DNA from: CAVTRI01 sp963737075
Lineage (GTDB): Bacteria > Actinomycetota > Acidimicrobiia > Acidimicrobiales > Palsa-688
Reading direction: 5' to 3'
DNA: 64,000 nucleotides
Assembly: GCA_963737075.1 (NCBI GenBank)
Contig: CAVTRI010000001.1
Location: 1,922,001 to 1,986,000, forward strand
Shown here: positions 39,498-47,179 of the stretch, in pieces
Layout: each line of letters begins with the position of its first letter
How positions within the stretch are numbered: the stretch's first letter is position 1
Position numbers and translations under genes: made by a program
Notes under the pieces: model-generated
Databases searched by the model: none
Seen by the model: the letters and a program-made list of their open reading frames with translations, nothing else
Told to the model about the DNA's origin: nothing

Positions 39498-39528
39498 GGG
39501 AACCGCGCCTGCACCCGGCGGGCACTAC
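39498..39528 (+). promoter_or_regulatory. ECF-type promoter of the ycnI-like gene
   Basis: GGGAAC (39498-39503), 19-base spacer, CACTAC (39523-39528), then 6 bases to ATG 39535. It begins one base after the lipoprotein stop codon. Confidence 0.75.
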
Positions 39529-39534
39529 CGGGCC

Positions 39535-40224
39535 ATGACACGTCTGTCGTGGTTGGGGCGGGGCGGCTTAGCGGTGATGGGGGCTTTGCTCGCGGTGCTC
39601 GGGCTCGCGGGCGTGGCGGGCGCGCACGTCACCGTCGATCCCAGCACAGCGCCGAAAGGTGGCGAGATAACGCTTGGGTTTCGGGTGCCCAACGAGGAGC
39701 CCAACGCGCAGACGGTTGAGCTACAGATCGTCTTCCCGTCCGACCACCCGATCTTCGGCCTGGACCCCCAACCCACCCCGGGATGGCACATCGCGCTGAC
39801 GACGTCACCGCTCAACCCGCCCGTCCAGACCGACGACGGCCCGGTCACGGAGTACGTGAGCCAGATCGTCTGGAGCGGAGGGGCCATCCCGGTTGGGGAC
39901 TTCCAGGAGTTCTATGTTCTCGCCCAGCAGCTGCCGACCGACACCAGCTCGGTGACGTTCAAGGCGGTGCAGACGTACTCGAACGGCGACGTGGTGCGCT
40001 GGATCCAGACCAGCCAGCCGGGCCAGCCCCCGCCGGATCATCCGGCTCCGGTGCTCACGCTCACCGGGGCGTCAACGTCCGCCAGCTCCACGGTCTCCTC
40101 GTCACCCTCCTCGTCCTCCGATACCAACGGCACGGTCGGCCTCATCCTCGGGGCGATCGGGGCGGCGGCGGGGGTGACAGCACTGGTGCTGGTGCTCATG
40201 CGACGACGGACGGGCGCGGCATAA
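39535..40224 (+). CDS. ycnI: YcnI-like (DUF1775) copper-binding membrane-anchored protein
   Basis: A 229-residue protein with a signal peptide of about 31 residues cut before HVTVDPSTAPKGGEITLGFR. The new N-terminal histidine is the known copper ligand of YcnI proteins. The DUF1775 beta domain (to about residue 165) contains PNEEPNAQTVELQIVFPSDH and a conserved tryptophan near WHIALTTSP. A serine-rich linker and one C-terminal helix (about 203-222) anchor it outside the membrane. YcnI is usually next to YcnJ/CopCD. ATG 39535 is fixed by the leaderless ECF promoter. It probably buffers or delivers copper at the cell surface. Confidence 0.88.
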   Translation: MTRLSWLGRGGLAVMGALLAVLGLAGVAGAHVTVDPSTAPKGGEITLGFRVPNEEPNAQTVELQIVFPSDHPIFGLDPQPTPGWHIALTTSPLNPPVQTDDGPVTEYVSQIVWSGGAIPVGDFQEFYVLAQQLPTDTSSVTFKAVQTYSNGDVVRWIQTSQPGQPPPDHPAPVLTLTGASTSASSTVSSSPSSSSDTNGTVGLILGAIGAAAGVTALVLVLMRRRTGAA

Positions 40225-40267
40225 GACAGCTCGCCTGTCCGCAGGACTGCGCGAAACCTGGCTGAAA
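40225..40267. other. short convergent space with a small hairpin
   Basis: Between ycnI (plus) and the ABC transporter gene (minus). TGGCTGA-AA-TCAGCC(G) forms a 6-base stem overlapping the transporter stop codon. There is no T-run, so a terminator call would be weak. Confidence 0.3.
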
Positions 40268-42217
40268 TCAGCCGGTGATCGCGCCGTCCTCACGTCTGAG
40301 CGAACCCCGATCGCGCAAGGAAGCGTCCACCGTCTCCGGGCTCGGGTCCTCCCATACGGCGACGGCGTCAGGGTCCAGCCAGACGGTGCACGGCTGGTCG
40401 ATGGAGACACGGGGCGGGTCCGCGCTGCGGGCGAGCAACTCGGGTCCGCCAGGCAGGCGCACGGTGGTCTGCCAGGCGGTGCCGAGATCAGCCACGTCGG
40501 TGACGTTCGCCGTGATGCGTGCAATGCCGTCAGCGCCACCGGGCGACGTGCCGCCAGGAGAAACGCCCGCCGACGACAGCGCCGAGCCGACCGACACGCG
40601 TTCCGGCGAGACCGACCACAGCACCGGGCCGGCTGGATGCCGGGAGCCAGCGGCGCCGAGGCGCCCGGTCGTCAGCACGACGGGGCCGCACCGAAGCAGG
40701 CCGGCGGCGTCCACCCAGCCGCGCTGGACGTTGTCCACCCCGAGCAGGCCGGCCACATCGGGGGATGCCGGCCGGCGGAAGACCTCGCCACAGGGGCCGG
40801 CCTGCAGCAGCCTGCCGTCGGCGATGACGACCACCTCGTCGGCAAGGTACGCGGCCTCTTCGGCGTCGTGGGTCACGAGCACGGTTGACAGCCCGCACTC
40901 GCGCTGCAACCGCCGAAACTCCCTCCGCAACTCCCGCCGGACCGGCGCATCGAGGGCGGAGAACGGCTCGTCGAGGAGCAGGACCCGCGGCTCCCGGCTG
41001 AGCGCCTGGGCGAGGCACACCCGCTGCCGCTGGCCGCCCGACAACTCCTCTGGGAACCGGTCGACGAAGTCAGCGAGCCCGAGCGTCGCCACCCACCACG
41101 ACGCCAACCCGGCGTCGGCGTCCACCCCGAAGCTCAGCTGTTGCCAGACCGTCTTGTTGGGGAACAGCGCCAGGCTCTGAGCGACGTAGCCCGCGTGACG
41201 GGCCTCCGCGGGGAGATGGCCGACCTCGTCGGGCCCGAACGCCACCGCCCCCGCGCCTGGTCCGAGCAGTCCCGCCAGCGCCCGCAACGCGATCGTCTTG
41301 CCCGACCCGGAGGGGCCGAGCACCGCCAGCCGGTGGCTGGTGGACGTGTGCGCCAGACGCAACAGGAACGACCCCACCGCGACGTCCAGATCGAATCTCA
41401 CCGGCGTGACCTCGGCGGCCACCGGGTGCCGGGAATCGATGGCCCCCGCGGCACCCGACCGTCGCCACGACCACGGGCGTCGAAGGCGGCTGACGACGAC
41501 CGCGGCCGCGGCGACCGCCAGGGCCAACAGCGTCGGGGCCTGTGTGGTGCCGAGGCCGAATCCGCTGAACTGCACGTAGGTGTAAACGGGCAGGGAGTAC
41601 GGGTGATAGGCGAGGATCACCGTCGCCCCGTACTCCCCGAACGCCCGCAGCCAGCTCAGGGTCATCCCGGCCCGGATCCCGCCGGCGGCCGCGGGGATGG
41701 CGACCCGCCAGAACCGGGTCAGCCGGTGGTGGCCGAGGGTCGCTGCCACCTCTTCCAGGGCGGGATCGACGGCGCTAAACGCGGCCCGGGCGGCAACCAC
41801 CAGGAACGGCGCCGCTACGAAGGTCTGCGCCAGCACCACGCCCACCAACGAGTCGGTTAGTCGGCCGCCGAAGAACCGGCCGAGGGTCGAGTACGGCCCG
41901 ACCAGGTAGATCAGCACCAGCCCGCTCATGAGCGGCGGCAAGGCCAGCGGCAGGTACACGGCGACGCCGACGACCTCTGCCAGCCGCCGGCGGCTGTGGG
42001 CCAGAGCGTACGCGAGCGGGATGCCGAATACGGCGATCAGCGCGGTCGAGATCGTGGCCGCCACGACCGAGACTCGCAGCGCGTCCCACAGGCCCGCGGT
42101 GTGAAAACCGCGGTCGTGGGAGCCGGCCACGCGGACGATGAAGGCCACCAGCGGGCCGACGAGGTACACCACGAGCAGCGCTCCGAGCCAGCCCAGCGGG
42201 CTCCGCAGCCGGCTCAC
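40268..42217 (-). CDS. ABC transporter permease-ATPase fusion, molybdate/tungstate type (ModB-ModC)
   Basis: A 649-residue fusion. Residues 1-250 are a ModB-like permease with about six helices and the EAA loop EEVAATLGHHRLTRFWRVAI. From about 275 an ATPase domain has Walker A GPSGSGKT (near 305), signature LSGGQRQRV (near 392), Walker B VLLLDEPFSALD (near 414) and a switch histidine in VLVTHDAEEAAYLADE. A C-terminal TOBE-like domain (from about 500) includes ITANVTDVADLGTAWQTTV. A single gene combining channel and motor is unusual, as these are normally modB and modC. The binding-protein gene lies 40 bases upstream. The oxyanion could also be tungstate or sulfate. Confidence 0.85.
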   Translation of the reverse strand: MSRLRSPLGWLGALLVVYLVGPLVAFIVRVAGSHDRGFHTAGLWDALRVSVVAATISTALIAVFGIPLAYALAHSRRRLAEVVGVAVYLPLALPPLMSGLVLIYLVGPYSTLGRFFGGRLTDSLVGVVLAQTFVAAPFLVVAARAAFSAVDPALEEVAATLGHHRLTRFWRVAIPAAAGGIRAGMTLSWLRAFGEYGATVILAYHPYSLPVYTYVQFSGFGLGTTQAPTLLALAVAAAAVVVSRLRRPWSWRRSGAAGAIDSRHPVAAEVTPVRFDLDVAVGSFLLRLAHTSTSHRLAVLGPSGSGKTIALRALAGLLGPGAGAVAFGPDEVGHLPAEARHAGYVAQSLALFPNKTVWQQLSFGVDADAGLASWWVATLGLADFVDRFPEELSGGQRQRVCLAQALSREPRVLLLDEPFSALDAPVRRELRREFRRLQRECGLSTVLVTHDAEEAAYLADEVVVIADGRLLQAGPCGEVFRRPASPDVAGLLGVDNVQRGWVDAAGLLRCGPVVLTTGRLGAAGSRHPAGPVLWSVSPERVSVGSALSSAGVSPGGTSPGGADGIARITANVTDVADLGTAWQTTVRLPGGPELLARSADPPRVSIDQPCTVWLDPDAVAVWEDPSPETVDASLRDRGSLRREDGAITG

Positions 42218-42257
42218 GGTTGCCGCCGCCCGGGCCGCACCGTCTGGCGCAGGGCCG

Positions 42258-43169
42258 TCAGCCGCCGGAGATGACCGCCTGGATCGCCGCCGGCACCCCG
42301 GTGCCAGTAGCCGTAGGAGGCTGGACGAGATTGAACCCGTCCTGGCGCAGCACCGACTGCCCAGACGAGCCGAGCAGATAGGTCACGAACGCCTCGGCTC
42401 CGGCCTGGTGGGGCGCCTGATTGAGGACGGTGACGGTGTACGTGGCCTTCAGGTCCACGCCGGTCAGCGTGACCGTGGGGATCTTGGCCGCCGTGGCTTC
42501 GCTGGTATAGAAGAACCCGGCGTCCAACTGTCCCGCCTGGAGCCGCCCGACGAGGGTTTCCTCCGGGAAAACGTTGGCCGTCGACGTGGCGATCTGGTCC
42601 AGCGCTGGCAGGTGGTTCGCGGTGGACGCCGACTGCAGCGCCATCACGGCCAGCTTGCCCTTTGGGTCGGTCGCCGGATCGGTCCGGCCGAGCAGGAAAC
42701 CAGGTTCCGTGACGACGTCGTACCACGGCTTCGTCTTGAGGTCGTTCGCGAAACGGCTGTGGGAGTTGTAGCCGAGCACCAGCGGGGAGTTGGCAAACGT
42801 CGCGTACCACGACACCCAGTCGCCGTTGGCGGGCCCCTCCAGGGTCGTGTTGACCGACGGACTGGCGCTGACGAAGACGTCGCCCTGGCGGACCTTCCCC
42901 TTGATCTGGCTGGCTAGCGCGTCGGACCCTGCCGAGAACCCGGTGAACGTGTAGCCCGTCGCGGTGTTGAAGGCGGGGCCGATCTGGTGCTCCATCACGG
43001 TGACCAGCGAGCCCGCGTAGAGCACGCTGACCGGGCCCGAACCCCGGGTCGTTGTGGGTTGCTCGGCGCTCGCGCGGCTGGACGCCGGTTTGGGAGAGGA
43101 ACTCCCGCACCCCGCGGCCAGCAGCGCGACACCCGCGCACAACAGTCCGATCTTGCGCACCCATTTCAT
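42258..43169 (-). CDS. extracellular oxyanion-binding lipoprotein of an ABC transporter (ModA/WtpA-like)
   Basis: A 303-residue lipoprotein with signal peptide and lipobox LLAAGC (C21). The mature protein begins after a serine/threonine linker at VSVLYAGSLVTVMEHQIGPA, typical of molybdate/tungstate binders of the WtpA/ModA type, and has FLLGRTDPATDPKGKLAVMA, where RTDPxxDPxG is a class hallmark. It supplies substrate to the fused permease-ATPase. The promoter region carries a palindrome also found before the padR gene, so it is probably controlled by that regulator. Confidence 0.85.
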   Translation of the reverse strand: MKWVRKIGLLCAGVALLAAGCGSSSPKPASSRASAEQPTTTRGSGPVSVLYAGSLVTVMEHQIGPAFNTATGYTFTGFSAGSDALASQIKGKVRQGDVFVSASPSVNTTLEGPANGDWVSWYATFANSPLVLGYNSHSRFANDLKTKPWYDVVTEPGFLLGRTDPATDPKGKLAVMALQSASTANHLPALDQIATSTANVFPEETLVGRLQAGQLDAGFFYTSEATAAKIPTVTLTGVDLKATYTVTVLNQAPHQAGAEAFVTYLLGSSGQSVLRQDGFNLVQPPTATGTGVPAAIQAVISGG

Positions 43170-43187
43170 GGGGGCGGATGGTAGCGC

Positions 43188-43210
43188 CGGTAGTCACGAC
43201 GCGACTACCG
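43188..43210. promoter_or_regulatory. palindrome CGGTAGTC-N7-GACTACCG, probable PadR operator
   Basis: Perfect 8-base arms with a 7-base spacer in the 46 bases between padR and the binding-protein gene. A compact version of the same half-sites (GGTAG-CGA-CTACC) occurs at 43773-43785 before padR. The shared half-site suggests one regulator. Confidence 0.6.
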
Positions 43211-43215
43211 TGTGG

Positions 43216-43764
43216 TCATCGGGTTCCCACTCCGGCGTGCGCGGCGACAGCGCGGAGGAAGCGCACGGCCGAGCGAGACGACTCGAGGCGCCAGGTGGCG
43301 AGCGTCCACTCGAAACCGGCGGCGTCGCGCTGGCGGCGGGACAGACCCGGCAGGCGAGCCGCGATGCTGATCTGCTGCGCCTCCAGGAGTTCCGACGGGT
43401 CGAGGCGCGACCGGTCGTGCAACGCCAGCTTGAGTAACAGCAGCGACCGCAAGTCGCGGACGTGCGGGACCGGTTCTCGCAGCCAGGTGGCGACTGCTCG
43501 CCGCCCCCCTGGAGTAACACCGACGATGGTGCGCTGTGGCCCCCTCCGGGTGCGTTCCGTCGAGCGCTCTTCGACCAGTTGGAGCTGGGTCAGCTTCGCC
43601 AGGGCCTGGTAGACAACCGGGCGAGGAAGCGTCCAGATCTGCCCGAGCTCGCCTTCTTCCGCGAACAGCCGGGCGATCGCGAAGCCGTGGGTCGGTCCCT
43701 CGGCGACGACTCCGAGCACCGCCCAGTCGCCCGGCGACAGCGACGGCTGAGGGGTCGGCGACAC
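43216..43764 (-). CDS. PadR-family transcriptional regulator
   Basis: A 182-residue PadR protein: a winged helix at residues 10-90 (LSPGDWAVLGVVAEGPTHGF, PRPVVYQALAKLTQLQLVEE) and a C-terminal helical dimer domain. GTG start at 43764, preceded by the dyad GGTAG-CGA-CTACC. It lies directly upstream of the ABC transporter on the same strand, and matching palindromes flank it, so it likely represses itself and the transporter. ModE usually controls molybdate uptake; PadR in that position is uncommon. The ligand is unknown. Confidence 0.83.
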   Translation of the reverse strand: MSPTPQPSLSPGDWAVLGVVAEGPTHGFAIARLFAEEGELGQIWTLPRPVVYQALAKLTQLQLVEERSTERTRRGPQRTIVGVTPGGRRAVATWLREPVPHVRDLRSLLLLKLALHDRSRLDPSELLEAQQISIAARLPGLSRRQRDAAGFEWTLATWRLESSRSAVRFLRAVAAHAGVGTR

Positions 43765-43772
43765 GGCGGGAT

Positions 43773-43785
43773 GGTAGCGACTACC
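43773..43785. promoter_or_regulatory. dyad GGTAG-CGA-CTACC before padR, probable PadR operator
   Basis: Located 8 bases upstream of the padR start and reaching into the end of the GNAT gene. The half-sites are the same as at 43188-43210, and both sites are flanked by GGATGGTAGCG. Confidence 0.55.
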
Positions 43786-44323
43786 CCGAGCCTCCCCCGA
43801 CTTCGTCGGTGATGCCGATCGTTGCCATTGAGGAGCGGACGCCTTCGACGTCGTGGGCGAGGATCATCAGGTCGTGGTACTCGCCGTTGCGGTCGCGCAC
43901 GTGGTCAGCGAGGATGGCCTCCGGCGCGAAGCCGAGGTGCTTGAACAACTCGATGGCCGGCTCCTGATCGGCGACGACTTCGACGACGAGCTTGCGGGAC
44001 CCGGATTCAATCGCGGCGACCAGCGCTCGCCGGGCGAGCGCGGTGCCCACGCCGGTGCCTCGGCGTGCAGGGTCGACGACCACTCGCACCTCGGAAACGT
44101 GGCTGGACCAACCGGCGCCAGGGGCGAGGGCCGTCAAGCCAACGACCGACCCGTCCTCGACGGCGATGTAGCGCTGGACATCAGCCGGATCGTCGAGCCA
44201 ACGGGCGGCAGCATCAGGGGACGTCACGTCCTCCTTGAAGAACGCGGATTCCCCGGTGGGGATGCGCTCGAGGAACGCTTGCACGGCTTCGACGTCTTCC
44301 GACGTGAAGGGATTGATGACCAT
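43781..44323 (-). CDS. GNAT-family N-acetyltransferase
   Basis: A 180-residue acetyltransferase from ATG 44323 (MVINPFTSEDVEAVQAFLER). The acetyl-CoA loop is VVDPARRGTGVGTALARRAL, with the conserved R/Q-x-x-G-x-G/A pattern, followed by KLVVEVVADQEPAIELFKHL and GFAPEAILADHVRDRNGEYH. The substrate is unknown; the ending resembles acetyltransferases acting on small amines or protein N-termini. It sits 7 bases after the PHA synthase start-side neighbour on the same strand and just upstream of padR. Confidence 0.82.
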   Translation of the reverse strand: MVINPFTSEDVEAVQAFLERIPTGESAFFKEDVTSPDAAARWLDDPADVQRYIAVEDGSVVGLTALAPGAGWSSHVSEVRVVVDPARRGTGVGTALARRALVAAIESGSRKLVVEVVADQEPAIELFKHLGFAPEAILADHVRDRNGEYHDLMILAHDVEGVRSSMATIGITDEVGGGSG

Positions 44324-44330
44324 GTTCACC

Positions 44331-45425
44331 TCACCGGGCGACACTGTGCGCTTCGATCCAGTCGCACAGCGGTGGCAGCGTGCCCTTGTGGGCGGTCCGA
44401 CCCACAAACAGCCCGACGTGGCCGGACTTGACGAGCAGCTCCTGCTTGTCTTCGGAGCCGACGAGGTCGCACTGGCCCTGACCGGAGGCCATCGGCGTGA
44501 TGTGATCCTTCTCCCCCAGCACGGCCAGGAACGGGCAGCGGATGTCGGCCAGGTGGATGTCGCGGCCGCCGATCGGGACCGTCCCCGTCCTGAGCAGGTT
44601 CTTCTGGGTGAGCAGCGTGTTCATCTCGACGAACGCCGCCCCGGGAAACGGGATCTGGTCCTTGCCCCAGCCGTCCATCGCCTGGTACGCGGTCAGATAC
44701 TGGTCGTCCCACATCTTGTCCCATAGGTCGAGATAGCCGGTGACTTCGCTCGTCGGCTTCAGCATCTTGAAGCTGTTGAGCATGACCTCCGCGGGAACGT
44801 TGCCGGTCTCGTCGATCATGCTCTCGGGGTCGATGCGGCCCTCGGCGGTCAGCTTGCTCATCGGCCCCATAGCCCTGGTGTCAACCGGGGCGGCCATCGT
44901 GACCAGGTTGGCGATCGGGTCGGGGTGGGCGGCCACGTGCAAGAACGCGAGCACGCCGCCGAAGCAGTAGCCGATCATGGTCACACCCTCGGCATCGCTG
45001 GTCGAGCGGACGGCGTCCACCGCCGGTGGCATGTACTCGTCGATATAGGTCGACAGCGTGTTCGCCGCCTCGAGGTGATCGGGGACGCCCCAGTCCAGGA
45101 CGTAGACGTCGAAGCCGCGCCCGAGCATGAACTCGACCAGGCTGTTGCCCGGCCGCAGGTCGAAGATGTAGCTCTTGCTGACCAGGCTCATGATCAGCAG
45201 GACCGGGGGGTGGAAGCGACGCTGGTCGCTGCGGTAGCGCCACAGCTGCACCTTGTCGTACGTCCAGACGGTGTCCTTCGCGCTCACCCCGAGCTCCGGC
45301 TTGGCCGACCCCGTCATCAGCTTGATCCCGTTACGCACCCGCAGCAGATTGCGCTCGGTGTCGCGTTGCATGCGCTTGAGCATCTCGGCCGGTGAGTAGG
45401 GCGGGTAGGTGGTCTCAGCGGCCAT
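44331..45425 (-). CDS. phaC: class III poly(3-hydroxyalkanoate) synthase catalytic subunit
   Basis: A 364-residue alpha/beta-hydrolase-fold polymerase joining 3-hydroxyacyl-CoA units into polyester granules. The lipase-like box is GYCFGG with nucleophile C154; aspartate is in GEKDHITP and histidine in SGHVGLFVG. Length about 360 and pairing with a small second gene fit class III (PhaC-PhaE) or class IV (PhaC-PhaR) enzymes rather than the longer class I. Upstream the small subunit overlaps it by 11 bases. It could store carbon from acyl-CoA degradation encoded elsewhere in the window. No phaA or phaB is adjacent. Confidence 0.88.
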   Translation of the reverse strand: MAAETTYPPYSPAEMLKRMQRDTERNLLRVRNGIKLMTGSAKPELGVSAKDTVWTYDKVQLWRYRSDQRRFHPPVLLIMSLVSKSYIFDLRPGNSLVEFMLGRGFDVYVLDWGVPDHLEAANTLSTYIDEYMPPAVDAVRSTSDAEGVTMIGYCFGGVLAFLHVAAHPDPIANLVTMAAPVDTRAMGPMSKLTAEGRIDPESMIDETGNVPAEVMLNSFKMLKPTSEVTGYLDLWDKMWDDQYLTAYQAMDGWGKDQIPFPGAAFVEMNTLLTQKNLLRTGTVPIGGRDIHLADIRCPFLAVLGEKDHITPMASGQGQCDLVGSEDKQELLVKSGHVGLFVGRTAHKGTLPPLCDWIEAHSVAR

Positions 45426-45705
45426 GGTCGTCCTCCTTGAGTGTCTTCGACATCGAGGCCAGGCGACGTTCGATGGCCGCCAGCTGCTGCTTGACCTCGA
45501 CGAGCTCCGTGCGGCTGGGCAGGTTCATCCACCACAGCCACTGGCGGTTGAAATCCAACACCCGCTGGACGAACTCACGGTTGAGCCGGTTCGCGGTGCT
45601 CATCATGTCCGCGAACTGGTCGGTGCGGACAAATTGCTCGAGCGCCGGGCCGACCTGCTTGTCCACCGAGTCGTACAGCTGACGCCACAGCGGCCGATCG
45701 TCCAT
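45415..45705 (-). CDS. small PHA synthase-associated subunit (PhaE/PhaR-like)
   Basis: A 96-residue, mostly helical protein starting MDDRPLWRQLYDSVDKQVGP. It ends in a coiled-coil-like stretch LVEVKQQLAAIERRLASMSK. The segment VQRVLDFNRQWLWWMNLPSR followed by E-L-V-E resembles the C-terminal end of PhaE/PhaR proteins (NLPTRxE). It is much shorter than classical PhaE (over 300) and also shorter than PhaR (about 200). The overlap with phaC supports a subunit role. Alternatively it is a phasin-like granule protein. Confidence 0.7.
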   Translation of the reverse strand: MDDRPLWRQLYDSVDKQVGPALEQFVRTDQFADMMSTANRLNREFVQRVLDFNRQWLWWMNLPSRTELVEVKQQLAAIERRLASMSKTLKEDDHGR

Positions 45706-45797
45706 GCCCTTCTCCTGTCGCGCTGGCTTCCCCTCAGAGGGTACCCATCTTTGTGCCCTCCACCGCGAGCTAACGTCACGAGCGAAAGGAGGAGGGG

Positions 45798-46097
45798 ATG
45801 GCCACGTTTCTCATGCTCAGCCGGCTCACCGACGAGGGGCGCAAGACACTGAAGGAGCGACCCGAGCGCCTCATGGAGGTCAACAAAGAGGTCGAGACCA
45901 TGGGCGCCCGGGTGACGGCTCAGTACGCCCTGCTCGGCCCGTTCGACTTCGCCAATGTCATCGAGGCTCCGAGCAGCGAAGTCATCGCCCGCATCTCGGT
46001 CGAGCTCGGCTCCCGCGGCACCCTGGAGATCACGACCTATCCGGCGATGGCCGTCTCGTCGTTCTCCGAGTTGCTGCGCGGACAGACGCCGGCCTGA
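45798..46097 (+). CDS. GYD-domain protein
   Basis: A 99-residue ferredoxin-like alpha/beta protein of the GYD family: MATFLMLSRLTDEGRKTLKE, then ARVTAQYALLGPFDFANVIE and a closing EITTYPAMAVSSFSELL. GYD proteins are small dimeric barrels of unknown biochemical role. Start ATG 45798 with GGAGG 8 bases upstream. It is followed 17 bases later by a gene whose first 95 residues are a second GYD-like domain fused to an acyltransferase. Confidence 0.8.
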   Translation: MATFLMLSRLTDEGRKTLKERPERLMEVNKEVETMGARVTAQYALLGPFDFANVIEAPSSEVIARISVELGSRGTLEITTYPAMAVSSFSELLRGQTPA

Positions 46098-46114
46098 GCG
46101 CAGCAGGAGGTCCC

Positions 46115-47179
46115 GTGCCGAAGTATCTCGTCTTCTCGAAGCTTTCAGCCAAGGCCTGCCAGGCGGCGCTCGCCGACCCTGGGCGGGGGCCGGGGTTGGG
46201 TCCCGCCGTCGAGCAGCTCGGGGGACGCATCGTCGACCAGTTCGCCCTCCTTGGCGATCATGACTACTGCACTGTCGTCGACATCCGCGACAACGACACC
46301 GCCCAGCTGCTGGCCGTCGCGGACCCGCACGCCGGCGACGCGGAGCACGCGGTCGTGCCCGCCATCGACCTCGCGCTGTTCACCCGCTTGCTGGCCAAGC
46401 CGCTGCAGACCACCGGTCCCCACCGGTGGCAGATCACCCCTCCGGCCTGTCTCGTGCGCCGATTGGCTCGTCGCTATTCCTACGCCGGGCTCGCCGACCG
46501 CTATTTCCAGCCCTACACACTGGTGGGGAGCGAGCACTTCGACGGCTTGCGAGGCCCGGTGGTGTTCATCGGCAATCACGCCAGCTTCATGGACGGACCC
46601 GCGATGTACGCCGCGCTGCCTCCTCGGTACCAAGCCCGGACGGCGTTCCCGGCCGCGGCAGACCGGCTGTACGCCAAAGGGCAGCGAGATCTGCGAAAGC
46701 AGGGCTGGTACCACTCCCTCGTCTTCAACTCGTTCCCCCTGCAACGCGGCGGCGGGCGCCGAGCGCTGGCCTACGCCGACTGGCTGATCGACAGAGGCTG
46801 GTCGATCGGCATCTTCCCCGAGGGCGCGCGCACCAGCACGCACAAGCTGGCCCGCTTCCGCGCCGGCCCCGCGATCCTGGCCGTCGACCACCAGCTTCCC
46901 GTGGTGCCGCTGTACTTCGAGGGCGTGGGAGCCATCCGTCCCAAGGGCAGCCGCGAGATGACACCGGGGCCGGTGACCGCGCGTGTCGGCCCGCCGCTGC
47001 GCTTCGCGTCTGGCACCGACATAGGTGACGCCACACGCCAGCTGCATCACGCCGTCGCCGCCCTCGCGGACCAGGCAGCCGCGGCCCGGCGGGCCGCCCG
47101 GCAGACCGCAGTGTTGGCCGAGGCGGGGGCGGCGCCAGGGGGTGCGGTCGGGGTGGGAGTGCCAGGCGGCGGCCGTTGA
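46115..47179 (+). CDS. fusion of GYD-like domain and PlsC-type 1-acylglycerol-phosphate acyltransferase
   Basis: A 354-residue protein from GTG 46115 behind AGGAGG. Residues 1-95 align with the preceding GYD protein (FALLGDHDYCTVVDIRDND against YALLGPFDFANVIEAPSSE, and LALFTRLL against VSSFSELL). Residues 125-330 are a PlsC/LPLAT domain with catalytic NHASFMDG (H-x4-D, about 153-160) and FPEGART (about 234). It should transfer an acyl chain to a lysophospholipid or other lipid acceptor at the membrane. The fused GYD part may be regulatory. Its stop overlaps the TTG of the next gene (TTGA). Confidence 0.83.
   Translation: MPKYLVFSKLSAKACQAALADPGRGPGLGPAVEQLGGRIVDQFALLGDHDYCTVVDIRDNDTAQLLAVADPHAGDAEHAVVPAIDLALFTRLLAKPLQTTGPHRWQITPPACLVRRLARRYSYAGLADRYFQPYTLVGSEHFDGLRGPVVFIGNHASFMDGPAMYAALPPRYQARTAFPAAADRLYAKGQRDLRKQGWYHSLVFNSFPLQRGGGRRALAYADWLIDRGWSIGIFPEGARTSTHKLARFRAGPAILAVDHQLPVVPLYFEGVGAIRPKGSREMTPGPVTARVGPPLRFASGTDIGDATRQLHHAVAALADQAAAARRAARQTAVLAEAGAAPGGAVGVGVPGGGR

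Noticed and set aside
39493..39534. Reading the bases before ycnI as the lost C-terminus of the PCuAC-like protein (APGGHY resembles APGGYH)
   Set aside because: The same bases form the conserved promoter element GGCACTAC seen before three other genes, and the spacing of the copper ligands would be wrong.
40225..40267. Rho-independent terminator between ycnI and the ABC transporter gene
   Set aside because: The stem is only about 6 base pairs and no T-run follows on either strand.
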